From: Seminavis robusta
Lineage: Eukaryota; Bacillariophyta; Bacillariophyceae; Naviculales; Naviculaceae
DNA length: 64,000 nt
Assembly: GCA_903772945.1 (NCBI GenBank)
Contig: CAICTM010000265.1
Span: 18,757 to 82,756, forward strand
Direction of reading: 5' to 3'
Position 1 is the stretch's first letter, and the number at the start of each line of letters is the position of its first letter. Below are positions 1 through 10,482 of this stretch, one piece after another. A program made the translations under genes and the position numbers. The notes below the pieces were generated by a model, which saw nothing but the letters and a program-made list of their open reading frames with translations, was not told the origin of the DNA and did no database searches.

Positions 1-1625
1 AAACCAAAGACAGCAACCACACCAGCTGGAATTGTTGACTCGAACAACTTCATGCCAAGCTACGGGCTGCCATTGGCTACCATTGCGGTTGTCCCAATGC
101 TGGAAGGGGATTTCTCCATCGACGAGTTCTGTCAGACCTTGCAGAATACTCTCCACACCAGTATCGCCCCGACGAAGCTCATGACCAAGGCCTTTGCGCG
201 TCAGGAACTTGGAGACGCCTGGAAAGAACGTAACGCCATGCACAAGCTGAAAATGACAAGGTTGTGCGGGGACATGGAAGAAAACTATCGGCTGGTTGTC
301 TACCAAGCAGAGCACAAGTATACCTGGTGGACTCGGTTTTGCATTCAACGGGCAGACTGTATCTTGTTGGTTGTCAAGGCAGAAAAGGCGCCGCCGAAGA
401 AGCAAGTGGAAGTTTGCTTGTCGTGGGCTTTTGCAGCCTTGAATGTGAAAATACAATTGGTAGTGTTGCAAAGCTCGTCAAAAGTCACCTTTACCGACGA
501 GGACGACGAAGACTGGGAGGCCCAGGGTGTCTACGAAAACATGGCGAGTAGTGACGAGCTCAATGATTGGAGCGAGCAACGTTATTGGATTGCTGGGCAC
601 CATTCAGTCCGAACGCCGTTTCGGAAACATGCTGCAGACTTTGGTCGCCTTTGTCGTCGTGTCACGGGTCGATCCATTGGTATTGTCCTCGGAGGCGGCG
701 GGGCTCGTGGTTTGGCACACATTGGGGTTATCAAAGCATTGATGGAAGCCGGCATCACAATCGATTTCGTTGGTGGGACGTCCCAGGGAGCTTACATTGG
801 TGCTCTCTATGCCATGAACCCGGATGACTATCCCGCCTTGGTCAAAGCAGCAAAACAAATGGCGGACAGCATGGCCAACAACTGGGAAAAACTGCGAGAC
901 CTGACGCTTCCTCTGGTGAGCTTTTTCTGCGGGTACAGGTTCAACAGAGGAATCCAAAGATCATTGGGTCTTCGTCGTATCCAGGATCTTGTTTGCAACT
1001 TCTTCTGTGTGAGTGTTGATATCCGCAACAATGTTCAAGTTGTTCATACGAAAGGAGTTTGTTGGCGATACGTTCGCGCTTCCATGAGTCTTCAGAGTTA
1101 TTTGCCCCCTCTCTCGGAAGATGGTGTATTGCTCGTGGATGGAGGATACATGAACGTGCTGCCCGCAGATGTCATGAAGCGGCAAATGAAGGCAAGAACA
1201 GTGATTGCAGTGGATGTCTCTGCAGAGGTCGTCCTGGACAACTATGAGTACGGAACACACCTGAATGGTTGGTGGCTTCTCTACAACAGGTATGCCAGGC
1301 ATCTTTGGAACTTTTGTTTGGCTTGTTCTATGGCTCATCATGGTCTTGTGCCTTCGTCATTGTCATTGCCGCCAGTTGGAATCCGTTCACCCAGACGGTC
1401 AAAATCCCGTCGATGGGCGACATTTCAGAGAGGCTGGCTTGGGTGAACTGTGATAATCAGAAGAAGAAGGTTAAGGAGTACATTGACTTGTTCCTGGAGC
1501 CTCCCGTCAGCAACTATGGTGTGTTGGAGTACGACAAGTTTGATGAGATCATCTCGATCGGCTACGAACACGCAAAGCCCAAGGTGGACCACTTCGTGAA
1601 GAAGTATCCACATTTGGTCTCCTGA
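1..1625 (+). CDS. NTE/PNPLA6-7-type patatin lysophospholipase, 3' part
   Basis: The reading frame is open from base 1, so the gene begins left of the window; the first Met at 52 is internal. Exons are 1-1289 and 1376-1625; the 86 bp intron (GT at 1290, AG at 1375) restores frame and gives the NTE-like junction LLYNSWNPF. The patatin core is complete: oxyanion-hole loop GGGGARG near 691-711, nucleophile elbow GTSQG with Ser codon 781-783, and the catalytic Asp in VDGGYMNVLP near 1135-1160. The order and spacing, and the C-terminal FDEIISIGYEHAKP, match neuropathy target esterase/PNPLA6-7 rather than plant storage patatins. Family members deacylate (lyso)phosphatidylcholine at the ER membrane and usually carry cyclic-nucleotide-binding domains N-terminally, which would lie outside the window. 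Confidence 0.9.
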
Positions 1626-1741
1626 GAATGGGTATCCCTGGCTACTAGTTAAGACATGCTATGCAAGCTATAAGCGTTAGGTATTATAGCTAAGCATGTC
1701 TGACACGCTGGAAAGTGTATAATTGTACCGTAGCAAACCAG

Positions 1742-2368
1742 TTAGGGACTGTGATGCTGCACAAACCGCTCATCCACATTCAAATCCACGCTTTGATGGT
1801 GGTGATTCCCAAATAGCAAAAAGAAAGCCAGTTGAAAGACCACAAGGAAGTCCTTCACTTGAGCAGCCAAAACATCTTTGGTGACAATGTGGAACACCTG
1901 AGGAATGGACAGACAAAAAAAGACTCCCGTAACCATGAAGCGACCAAGTGAGTCCGTTCCTTGGGTTGCAACGGCCCAGGAAAGCAAGGCCAATAACAGT
2001 TCTCGCACAGCCCACATCATGAGGAAGAAGTCGGAAGCGATAGTAGGGTCCTTCCCTTCCAGGTTGATATAAGTTTTGACAAAGAGGTCGGGTGCTAGGA
2101 GCATTTGGGCGGCAAAAGTTGTCAGTCCCACGGCGACGACCTTGAGTGCAGTTTGAGGAGAAAAGATTGTATCCAAGAAACTGGGTGGGGTTTGCTGTGG
2201 GTTGGCGCCAACAGAGCGAGGGACCGACAAACTTGGCAGTGCTGGTTGCGTCTTCTTCCATGTTGCAACACTACGGCGAGAGAACTGTCCTATCGCCTGC
2301 ACATCTTGCAGGGTGAATGCAGCCAGGAAGCAGCAGACGATGACGAGGGATTGATGGAGGCGGCCCAT
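1742..2368 (-). CDS. Secreted/membrane protein of unknown function, 208 aa
   Basis: An uninterrupted frame from ATG at 2368 to the stop at 1742. Residues 1-26 look like a signal peptide (MGRLHQSLVIVCCFLAAFTL, then Ala-rich). Four hydrophobic segments follow at about 77-96, 114-134, 144-162 and 174-188, then a His-rich C-terminus (NHHHQS). I do not recognise a family. The combination suggests a small four-helix membrane protein of the endomembrane or plastid envelope system; the region after the signal lacks the Phe of a clear ASAFAP plastid motif. It converges with the phospholipase gene about 115 bp away. The function is unknown; that it is a gene is supported by length, ATG start and amino-acid composition. 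Confidence 0.6.
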   Translation of the reverse strand: MGRLHQSLVIVCCFLAAFTLQDVQAIGQFSRRSVATWKKTQPALPSLSVPRSVGANPQQTPPSFLDTIFSPQTALKVVAVGLTTFAAQMLLAPDLFVKTYINLEGKDPTIASDFFLMMWAVRELLLALLSWAVATQGTDSLGRFMVTGVFFCLSIPQVFHIVTKDVLAAQVKDFLVVFQLAFFLLFGNHHHQSVDLNVDERFVQHHSP

Positions 2369-2730
2369 GGCTGAAACAAGATCCTACCGTGTTTGTTATG
2401 AGGACTGGGAGAAGAAGTGAAAACCAGAAGCTCACCAATCCTGCGACCGCGCAAAGCTTCTCGTCATGAATTTGCTTTATTTGAGCTTATTGCTCACTTT
2501 TTGCTGCATTTGGTAGAGCCAACAAACCCGAAAGTATCCTTTGACTTCTACTAGCAGTAGTACCGTACCAGTAGCTAGCTAGCCATGCATCAGTGAAACG
2601 TTTGTACATTTCGGAATTTGCCCGAGCCAGGATGGAGCGAGTGCCTTGACATTTGTCCAGCCTCCAGCAAACGATTGTTTCAGAGCATCCGGGCTTCTTC
2701 TACAAGTACTATACTGTAGCGAGTTATTTG

Positions 2731-3618
2731 CTAGCTATCCGTTTTGTCTTGACGCTTGTGCGATCCCCCCAACTGCGCGTACAATTCCCTGGATTTGACA
2801 ATGATAAGCCTTGGTTTCCACTCTTGAATGACAATTCGAATGCAATGTTGAACAGCTTCCAATTCTCGATTGCCATTGATATCAATGGCGACGACGAGCT
2901 CTTTTCTCGATTGTGGAAACAAATCCATGGGCAGTGGTGGATTGTGATTGTCAGTACTAGTAGTATCTTGTTCTTGTGATGTTTGTAACAATGGCACATT
3001 CCAAGTGACAAACTTGCAGTTTGGATATCGTTGTTGCGCTTGTGCAATATCCTCGGGTGCCTTGTCCATGCCACTGACGTATTGGGGACACGTTGAATGT
3101 TCCCATATCCGATGCACTAATATCCCCACATCGCACCCAATTTCCGTAAAGGCATCATTGGGTCGTGTATGCACTACGGCAAAGCGTCGATAAAGGTTGG
3201 TTTCGGCCAATACCACAATCAAACTGGAATGCATCAAGACGGGGAGTAGATTTTCACGTTTGACTCGGTAGGTCGATCCCTTGGGGTATCGTACCAAGAT
3301 GCGTCCATCTTGTTGTTGTTCGGAAGAAGAAGAGCCCACGATCCATGCTCTGGACAAGAGCTGTTTTCGTTGTTCTCCTTCACTGTCTTGACTTGCTTTG
3401 TTTCGTTTTCGTCCCTTGCTGAGAAGGACCCAACAGAGGGTATCGGGTGCCAATGATGATGATGATGCTGCTGTAGACAAAAACTTGGATTCCACCTCTT
3501 CGTGGCGATATATAGAGTAATCACCAAAGCATGGCTCTTGAGGAAGAGACGACGATGGATCCTCTTGAAGAGCTTCTCCTGTTGTGGAGTTGCTGCTGCA
3601 AACGTTGACTTCCGTCAT
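2731..3618 (-). CDS. SAM-dependent methyltransferase-like protein, 295 aa
   Basis: Single exon, ATG at 3618. The first ~75 residues are Ser/Glu-rich and look disordered. Residues about 80-125 form a basic/hydrophobic region. The core holds a Rossmann-type motif I (residues near 158, FTEIGCDVGILVHRI), an acidic loop at strand 2 (SGMDKAPEDIAQA) and FVTWNVP at the position of the fourth strand. Near the C-terminus is VVAIDINGNRELEAV followed by PRLIIVKS. The motif order fits class I methyltransferases, but motif I has ExGCxxG in place of ExGxGxG, so the substrate and even activity are uncertain. It is divergent with pyruvate kinase and shares a ~280 bp upstream region with it. Confidence 0.5.
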   Translation of the reverse strand: MTEVNVCSSNSTTGEALQEDPSSSLPQEPCFGDYSIYRHEEVESKFLSTAASSSSLAPDTLCWVLLSKGRKRNKASQDSEGEQRKQLLSRAWIVGSSSSEQQQDGRILVRYPKGSTYRVKRENLLPVLMHSSLIVVLAETNLYRRFAVVHTRPNDAFTEIGCDVGILVHRIWEHSTCPQYVSGMDKAPEDIAQAQQRYPNCKFVTWNVPLLQTSQEQDTTSTDNHNPPLPMDLFPQSRKELVVAIDINGNRELEAVQHCIRIVIQEWKPRLIIVKSRELYAQLGGSHKRQDKTDS

Positions 3619-3900
3619 GGTGTCTTTGTCTTTTGTCTGAGTCGTTTGTTGCTTTCGGTTTGTTTCCCAGTGTCATTAGTTTAGCCCCAGCTCTACTGAA
3701 GAATCTTTTTCTTCGGTATCTTTTTTGGGAAGGTTCTCATTGATGACCACGAGAAAGCATCCACGCATCAAACAAATAAATCAAGAGGCTTTCACCACGC
3801 ACAAAAAGATTGACGGCCACAAAAGAAGAAACATCAGTTACCAGTAGTTGTTTCCATCCTCTAACAAGACAACTAGAACAACAACAACAATACAACCAAT

Positions 3901-5868
3901 ATGAGTGTCTCGAATACATCCGAAGTGCCCACCCTGTCGGGTCGCAATATCGATCTGGACATGATCAAACGCCAGTCGTATGCCAAGTACCGACGCACCA
4001 AGATCTTTTGCACCATTGGACCAGCGTGTTGGGAAGTGCCGCAGTTGGAATCCATGATTGATGCGGGTATGGATATCGCTCGATTCAACTTTTCTCATGG
4101 AGATCACAAAGGACACTTTGGCGTGCTGGAGCGGGTTCGACATGCGGCCGAACTCAAGGAACGGAATATTGGTAAGTTATCTATAGATAGGTACATGACA
4201 TGACATGATATCTTTGTCTCATCCTCTAACCTTATCTATCTTGCTTTTGCGTTTGTTTTCTATGGTAGCCATTCTACTGGACACGAAGGGCCCCGAGATT
4301 CGCTCTGGTTTCTTTGCCAACGACGCCAAGAAGATTGATCTGGTCAAAGGCGAGACCATTGTTCTTACGTCGGATTACTCCTTCAAGGGAGACAAGACCA
4401 AACTCGGATGTTCCTATGACAAACTCGCCGAGTCGGTCACGGTCGGACAGTCCATTTTGGTGGCCGATGGCAGTCTCGTTCTTACCGTCCAATCCATTGA
4501 CACGGCCGCCAAAGAAGTCGCCTGTCGCATTGAAAACAATGCGTCTATTGGAGAACGCAAAAACATGAATTTGCCCGGTGTCGTCGTCGATTTGCCCACA
4601 TTTACCGAAAAGGATGTCGATGATATTGTCAATTTTGGTATCAAACACAATGTCGATTACATTGCCGCCAGTTTTGTTCGCAAGGGAAGTGATGTCCTGA
4701 ATTTGAGAAAACTACTCAAGGACAATGGTGGCGAGCACATTCAAATCATTTGCAAAATTGAAAATCAAGAAGGATTGCAGAATTACGATGATATTCTCGA
4801 GCATACCGATGGAATCATGGTGGCCCGTGGTGATTTGGGAATGGAAATTCCACTCAATAAAGTATTTCTGGCACAGAAATACATGATTCGAAAGGCAAAC
4901 TTGGCGGGTAAGCCGGTCGTGACTGCTACGCAAATGCTCGAGTCGATGGTATGTAGGCAATTACAATCATGTTCTGTCTGTGTGCTTTCTGAGAACGTTC
5001 ATGATATAGACATCTCACGCTTACCTTGTTGTCTGCTCATCAAAATATACCAACACACGCTCACATCCAACATCAATAGATCAACAATCCTCGTCCCACA
5101 CGTGCCGAGTGTTCCGATGTGGCCAATGCGGTATACGATGGAACCGATGCCGTCATGTTGAGTGGCGAAACGGCCAATGGAGATTACTTTGAACAAGCCG
5201 TCAAGATTATGGCAAGAACCTGCTCCGAAGCCGAAAACTCGAGAAACTACAATGCCATGTACCAGTCCGTGCGAAACTCGGTAATAGACGAAGTGGGAGG
5301 ACTCAGTCCGGGAGAATCCTTGGCATCCAGTGCCGTCAAAACGGCCATTGATACCCATGCCGCATTTATTGTCGTATTGAGCGAGTCCGGGACCACGGCG
5401 CGGTATGTGGCCAAGTACCAGCCGGGACGATTGGTCATTTGCTTGACTCTGTCACCCACGGTGGCACGTCAAACCAATGGATTTTTAAAGTGCGTTCGCT
5501 CCTTTGTCGTCGACTCGTTGGATGACAGTTGGGCCTTGTCCAAAAAGGTTGGTTCCGAAGCCGTCAAGGGTGGTTTGGCGGTCGAGGGTCAATTGATGGT
5601 CGTCTTGGCCGGCAAACAGTCTGGAAAGGGTGCCACCGATGCCTGTCGCGTCGAAGGCATTGTCCGTGATTACGATGAACAACCGCCGACGTTCAAGGTG
5701 GGCGAAGTGGCCCCGAAACGGGCTGTTGGACACTTGAATGCCGGCTTTCATCTTCCCAAGAATCGTCGATACACGGTGATGCAAGGACAAGCCGAAGTCA
5801 AAGACAGCAGGAAGAGTCTCATGCATTTGAGTCTGGATGAAGATATCGAGGATGAAGGAGTCGAGTAA
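3901..5868 (+). CDS. PK: Pyruvate kinase, 579 aa, three exons
   Basis: Exons 3901-4171, 4269-4948 and 5080-5868; introns of 97 and 131 bp have GT/AG ends and join in frame ([32 protein letters not shown]). The protein converts phosphoenolpyruvate and ADP to pyruvate and ATP, the last step of glycolysis. Visible hallmarks: N-terminal [11 protein letters not shown], substrate loop [26 protein letters not shown] leading into the B domain, the signature [14 protein letters not shown] with the catalytic Lys, the [12 protein letters not shown] loop, and TQMLESM...[18 protein letters not shown]. The C-terminal regulatory domain carries an acidic tail ending [10 protein letters not shown], somewhat longer than in the animal enzymes. 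No N-terminal targeting peptide is obvious, so a cytosolic isoform is likely. Confidence 0.96.
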
Positions 5869-6093
5869 AGCGCTTTCCAGGCAAAACTCGCTCCTTGCCA
5901 TGCATGGGCCAGCCATTTTGGACCAATGAAGCCCAGAGGAATACTACCTTTGGTGGTAAACCAACGTTATAGATCCATCCTATCTATTTTGTGTAACCTC
6001 ATCAGTTCTAGCTAGATGTGACAAGGCAACCGTTGCGCTTGCTAGCTACCGTAGCTAGGTTGGCACCGTGCAGCTCTGGCCGCCAGTCTGTGG

Positions 6094-6645
6094 TTACAGA
6101 TTGATTTGTTTCCCTTTTAGTCTCCAATAGTAATGAGAGAGGACATTCCGTATTACTAGACACTTCTTTTCCAACTTGGCCTTGGCTCCTACCAACAAAA
6201 TATGCTTTTCTAAAAAGACAACCTTGACAGATAATTGCTTTTCCAACTGTTCCAGGTCATTGCGTCCTCGTCCATCCGAATCCTCGGTGGGAATGTTCTC
6301 CCAGAGTTCCTGCGCTGCCAAGTCTCCCAAGTCCTCCACGATAATCTTCTTCAATGCCGATTGCACTAGTTTGGTCCAGTCCGTTTCCTTGCTACTAGTA
6401 CTACTGGTGTCATTATTATTGGCTGCGGAATTCACTGCAATGGATATGGTGGTCTGGTCGTCTACCTGAAACTTGTAGTGGGGGTGTTTGCGCTGTTGTG
6501 TCGGGAACCAAAAGGCATCGAGCCATGCCGCTCGACCTAGTGCCGTTCGATGTTGGCTCGCAGCGTCTCTTTGGTCGGCATCTCCTCCTCCATCCTGTAG
6601 AAGACTGTATCTGAAAACAACAGCAGCGTCATTATTGGCGGCCAT
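6094..6645 (-). CDS. Hypothetical protein, 183 aa
   Basis: Single frame from ATG at 6645 to the stop at 6094. The sequence is largely helical and charged. It has a short Asn/Ser/Thr low-complexity linker (residues about 75-87), then KLVQSALKKIIVEDLGDLAAQ and, near the C-terminus, HILLVGAKAKLEKK. No signal peptide or membrane segment is seen and I recognise no family. The C-terminal half, with alternating hydrophobic and charged residues, could be a small alpha/beta domain. It lies convergent to pyruvate kinase, about 225 bp away. Confidence 0.5.
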   Translation of the reverse strand: MAANNDAAVVFRYSLLQDGGGDADQRDAASQHRTALGRAAWLDAFWFPTQQRKHPHYKFQVDDQTTISIAVNSAANNNDTSSTSSKETDWTKLVQSALKKIIVEDLGDLAAQELWENIPTEDSDGRGRNDLEQLEKQLSVKVVFLEKHILLVGAKAKLEKKCLVIRNVLSHYYWRLKGKQINL

Positions 6646-7347
6646 TGTTCCTGTAACTTGCCAGATGCCAGGGACCTGAGACTAGAGGTAGGTATCAGTA
6701 GCCAGTTGCCGGCAATTCAACCTGTAGTAACCAGTTGTCCGTCTTGTCCAGCAGCTTCTTCCTCGGAACCAAACGGACGCTTGGTCTTGCATCCACCTGG
6801 AACAAAAAGCCACTGGATCAGCGGACCGCGCTCCACGATTCCGGGGTTCAACGGGGAAGTGAGAAGCCTCTGCGAACACGTCTTTAAAGGTGTGATCGTA
6901 TAGGTCCTCTTGCCTGGGTAGGTTGTATGGAACGTTCATTATTGGGAAAGGCCCAAGAGCGTATCTCGAAGGGCTGATTTTGGGGAGAATTGTGAGCACC
7001 TGAAGGAAGGTATCTGGTGGCGGAGCAATAGACTGAAAGACTTAGTACTCATGCCCGATTGGAAAGAAAAGCTTTAAAGAAAACCACCTGCCATGATGTC
7101 TCACTAGTTTTAAAGTTGTGAAGGAAGAAGATTCTTTTTTTTCAAGCAATTTGCGACCGCTCACATCACACCGAACACTTGCCAGGCCCTGAACCTTCTT
7201 CTTTTCCCTCCTGTGATTTCTTTCACTTTCAATCCCAGCACCAACACAAATAATCAACACTCAAGAAAGACCTCAAGGACTCAGTATCAGATAAAGGGAG
7301 GTAGCAGGCGACAGACAACGCAACTAACGCAACGATCAGATCAGATC
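6646..7347. other. Gene-free stretch with a possible minus-strand coding remnant
   Basis: No intact gene is seen. On the minus strand about 7060-6850 reads as plausible protein (SRYALGPFPIMNVPYNLPRQ) without an ATG. After a frame change near 6860 a second stretch reads RGPLIQWLFVPGGCKTKRP down to about 6735. This could be a decayed exon pair, or part of the upstream leader of the gene ending at 6094. Positions 7213-7347 are probably the 5' untranslated leader of the syntaxin-like gene. Confidence 0.3.
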
Positions 7348-9423
7348 ATGGCCGAGGAGGAGGCCAAGGTACCCGCCAAAACGGAAGGGCCCATGATGGA
7401 AGAGTCCAAAGTGGAGCCTGAAGCAACTGTTGCTTCGGGGGGCGAAGAAACCGAACCAAAAAAGGCAGCCGAAGAGGCCACCGAGACGGAGGCAGTGGAA
7501 GGAACAACTGAAAAAGAAGAAGAACCCAAGGCAGTTGCCAAAGAAGGGGAAGAACCCAAGAAAGAGGAAGCCGCTACCCAAGTCCCACAGGCTTCCGCTG
7601 CTGCGTCTGGAGCGACCACTTCTTCCTCTGATGATGATGATGCATCCCCTCCCGCCTCGGAAAAGAGTGACACGGCTGGTGGCGGCAACAACCAGTTCTA
7701 TGCCCTCTTCCAGTCCATTCAAAAGAACATTGAAGCCTTGAACGATTCTACCAAACAGATTGAAAAGGTCAATGATCGCCTCCTCTTTCATTCCTCCACC
7801 ATTTCAAAGGAAGAAGAATCCTCACTCATCCAAAAGGTGTCGGACATTGTCCAGGCCACCAACATCAAGGCCCGAGATTCCAGTCGATTGATTGAACAGT
7901 TGCGTGTCGAAACGGCCAAGCCAACCAATATGGGTGGTGGTGTCATCAAAGAGGAGAGCGAAAAGAGCGAAGAAGAAAAGGCCGAGGAATCGAAAGATGT
8001 GGGGTGAGTTACAATATCATTCAACTTGGAAAATGACCAAATACGATGTTGTTGGGTTGTCTGTTGTGTTGTTGCTGTCTTGTGTTTGAAACTAATGAAT
8101 GATCGACTCTCTCCTCAAACCAACCTTGACCTACGTGTTCCGATTTTGATGATCAAAATCACTACAACCACAACCAACAACAACAACACCAGTGACAAGG
8201 AAAACATTTGCAAGACGGTAACCCGTTCCTTTACCGATGAATTGCTCTTGTACCAAAGTGCCCTTCAGGACTTCAAGAACGAGCTCAAAGAGCGCTTGAC
8301 CAAAAAGATTCAGTCCATTCGGAAGGGTGCTTCTGAAGACTTTGTCGATATGTCGTTGCGGTCCGAATCCAGTAGGTATGCTCTCTTTCGAGATATCATG
8401 GCCATGGATGAAAAGGATCTGAGCGAAGAGGCGGCCAAGTGAGTACTACAATAGCCAAAGACAGCGTGTGCTGAGCCGTGTCAATCTTGCAACTGGAGCT
8501 GGCTAGCTGCTATGATGTAACTTCTTTCCCATTGTCCTTGCCCGACCTAACCTCATATTATCTGTCTGTCTCCTTCATGCCCCTCCCTCAATATATCTAC
8601 CGTACGCGCCAACCACGCACACACAATCTATCAATATCACTTTCTGCAGAGATTTGAAGGATGACATTGCTGAAAAGTATGTCGTGATTGCGGAGTTGTC
8701 CAATGCTTCGTCGGACATGAACAAGATCTTCTTGTCGTTGGCATCGATGGCTACCAAACCACCCTCGGAAACCAGTGATAGTGACGAAGAACCCGTTGCT
8801 CGTGGTGGTGCGACGCGCAAAAAAGGACGTTTCGGTCGTGGTAACAGCAAACGTGGTTCCCTCATTGATAGCTTGCTGGGAAGTCGCACGAGAACGGCTG
8901 CTGCGGAAGGGACATCTAGCAGTGCTGGCAATGCGAGCTCTGGTACAGAGCCAAGTGCAGAAAGCGCAGCAGCCGAAGAAGAGTTCAAAAAGAGGAATCG
9001 TCTCTTTGCCTTTATGCAAAAGCACCGCAAGGCCAGCACGGACGGAGCCAAGAAAATGCGCTTCACCGTCAGTGACAGCGACAGGCCACGGAAGCGTCGT
9101 GGTACTCGACTTAGTCGGTACGTTCAATATGTGTTTTTGTTTTGAGAAACGTAACAGAGGAGTCCAGAACGTTTTGAATGTGGATGTTTTTGTGAGACAA
9201 CTAGCTAACCAAATCTGGTGCTGAAATCCTGCCGCTTGGTGCATCACTGCCTCCTCCTTTTAAAATTCATTCCTGGCTGTGAAACTGACTTCTATATACG
9301 CAATGCAATTCACCATGGACGTGACCACGCTTGGGTAACATCAACGAAAACAGTTGGATGACGTTGTTTCTCCTGGCAACAGTTGGATTGGCGGCCATTG
9401 TGGGACTCGTCATGTTGCATTAG
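7348..9423 (+). CDS. Tail-anchored syntaxin-like (Qa-SNARE-like) protein with an atypical SNARE region
   Basis: Exons 7348-8003, 8193-8438, 8650-9117 and 9354-9423, all with GT/AG ends and continuous frame (479 aa). The ATG at 7348 is preferred because upstream sequence in this frame is leader-like. Residues 1-110 are Glu/Ala/Lys-rich and disordered. Residues about 112-195 (NQFYALFQSIQKNIEALNDS onward) and exon 2 (VTRSFTDELLLYQSALQDFK) resemble the Habc helices of syntaxins. Exon 3 opens with AEKYVVIAEL...MNKIFLSLASMA, matching the N-terminal half of a Qa-SNARE motif. It then runs into ~110 Ser/Arg/Lys-rich residues instead of the usual Gln-layer half. The last exon encodes WMTLFLLATVGLAAIVGLVM, a C-terminal membrane anchor. 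SNAREs drive vesicle fusion; whether this one can is open. Alternative acceptors for exon 4 are possible. Confidence 0.6.
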
Positions 9424-9682
9424 ACTGCAACAACGGAAAAACCAAAAGAGAAAGACTTACTTAGTAGTATTGCGAATGAAAAACAACAAGAACATGAAGT
9501 TTGCATGTAATGGAGACGAGAAAAGGTGATCTGTGGAGGTACGGTACCGGTGGATGTTCTGGTGCCACAAGATCTATCTCATAAGGATTTATAATGAATG
9601 ATCGACAATGACATCACAAGGGACTCGACTCATGCTGCAATGAAAGCGCGCAGCATTTTCCAATTTTTTTCATTTCGTTTGC

Positions 9683-9982
9683 TCAATTTGCATTTGCACG
9701 GTCGTCCAACCATGCTCGAATACGATCCGCCTGTGGTCCCATCAGCCGGAGATTGACGGAAACGGCGAACACTAATAGTTGGAACTGTCCCAAACCGAGC
9801 AGGAAGGAGGAGAACGAGAGCGCAACCAATTCCTCTGGATCCATGGATTCCACGAACTGAGCATGCCGGGGGAACTCCTGGCGGACCAAGTCTTGTGGTG
9901 GTGCCAGAGACAATCCAAGTTTACACACATTGTCACTTGAAATGGGCTGCTGCTCGTTGATTGCATAGAACTCGATAGCCTT
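9683..9982 (-). CDS. Terminal exon or remnant of an unknown gene
   Basis: The frame runs from about 9982 to a stop at 9683 but has no ATG. The sequence just upstream on this strand, CATTCATTTCAG before AAGGCTATCGAG, looks like an intron acceptor, so this is probably a 3' exon. It encodes a soluble stretch (QEFPRHAQFVESMDPEELVA) and one hydrophobic helix (SFLLGLGQFQLLVFAVSVNL). No matching 5' exon is visible before the repeat-rich DNA beyond 10050, so the gene may be truncated. Function unknown. Confidence 0.35.
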   Translation of the reverse strand, partial: KAIEFYAINEQQPISSDNVCKLGLSLAPPQDLVRQEFPRHAQFVESMDPEELVALSFSSFLLGLGQFQLLVFAVSVNLRLMGPQADRIRAWLDDRANAN

Positions 9983-10184
9983 CTGAAATGAATGCACGTG
10001 CAAATTGTAGGGGGATGAGCAAACCTCCTCATAGCGCTAGATTGCATTGGTTAGGCAGTGCTAGCTAGTACAGCTGTACCTCCGTACCGGTAGTTACCGG
10101 TACATTGACATACATTGATCAACTGACTCAACTAACTTAAAAGTCAGTTGAAAACTTAAAATTTGTATTTTGACCAGCAAATAC

Positions 10185-10345
10185 GTTTAATTGGATTGGA
10201 TTGGTTTGAATTACATTGGATTAGACTGGATTGGATTCAATTTCATCCAGCAAAATACTGTTATCTGTATAGTAAATACCAATTCAATGCAATGCAATCC
10301 AATTCAATGTAATCCAATCCAATTCAATGCAATCCAAATGAAAAT
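10185..10345. repeat. ATTGGATT-rich imperfect inverted repeat
   Basis: From 10190 to about 10245 the plus strand reads as repeated ATTGGATT/ACTGGATT units. From about 10280 to 10335 it carries the complementary AATCCAAT/TGCAATCC units. The two arms could fold into a long imperfect hairpin around 10255-10275. The surrounding 10050-10480 is AT-rich and holds no gene that I can see; an ACCGGT-type palindrome sits at 10084-10104. Confidence 0.7.
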
Positions 10346-10482
10346 GACCAGAAAAAGTCAAAATTGGATTCCTTTTCGCCCAAACTGTACCTGCAGGGTA
10401 ACGTAGACTACCATACAAGGACTTTCTTGGTAGCGTGAAATCTGACATAAACTATCAGTGTTACGGTATCGAATAGAGTACA

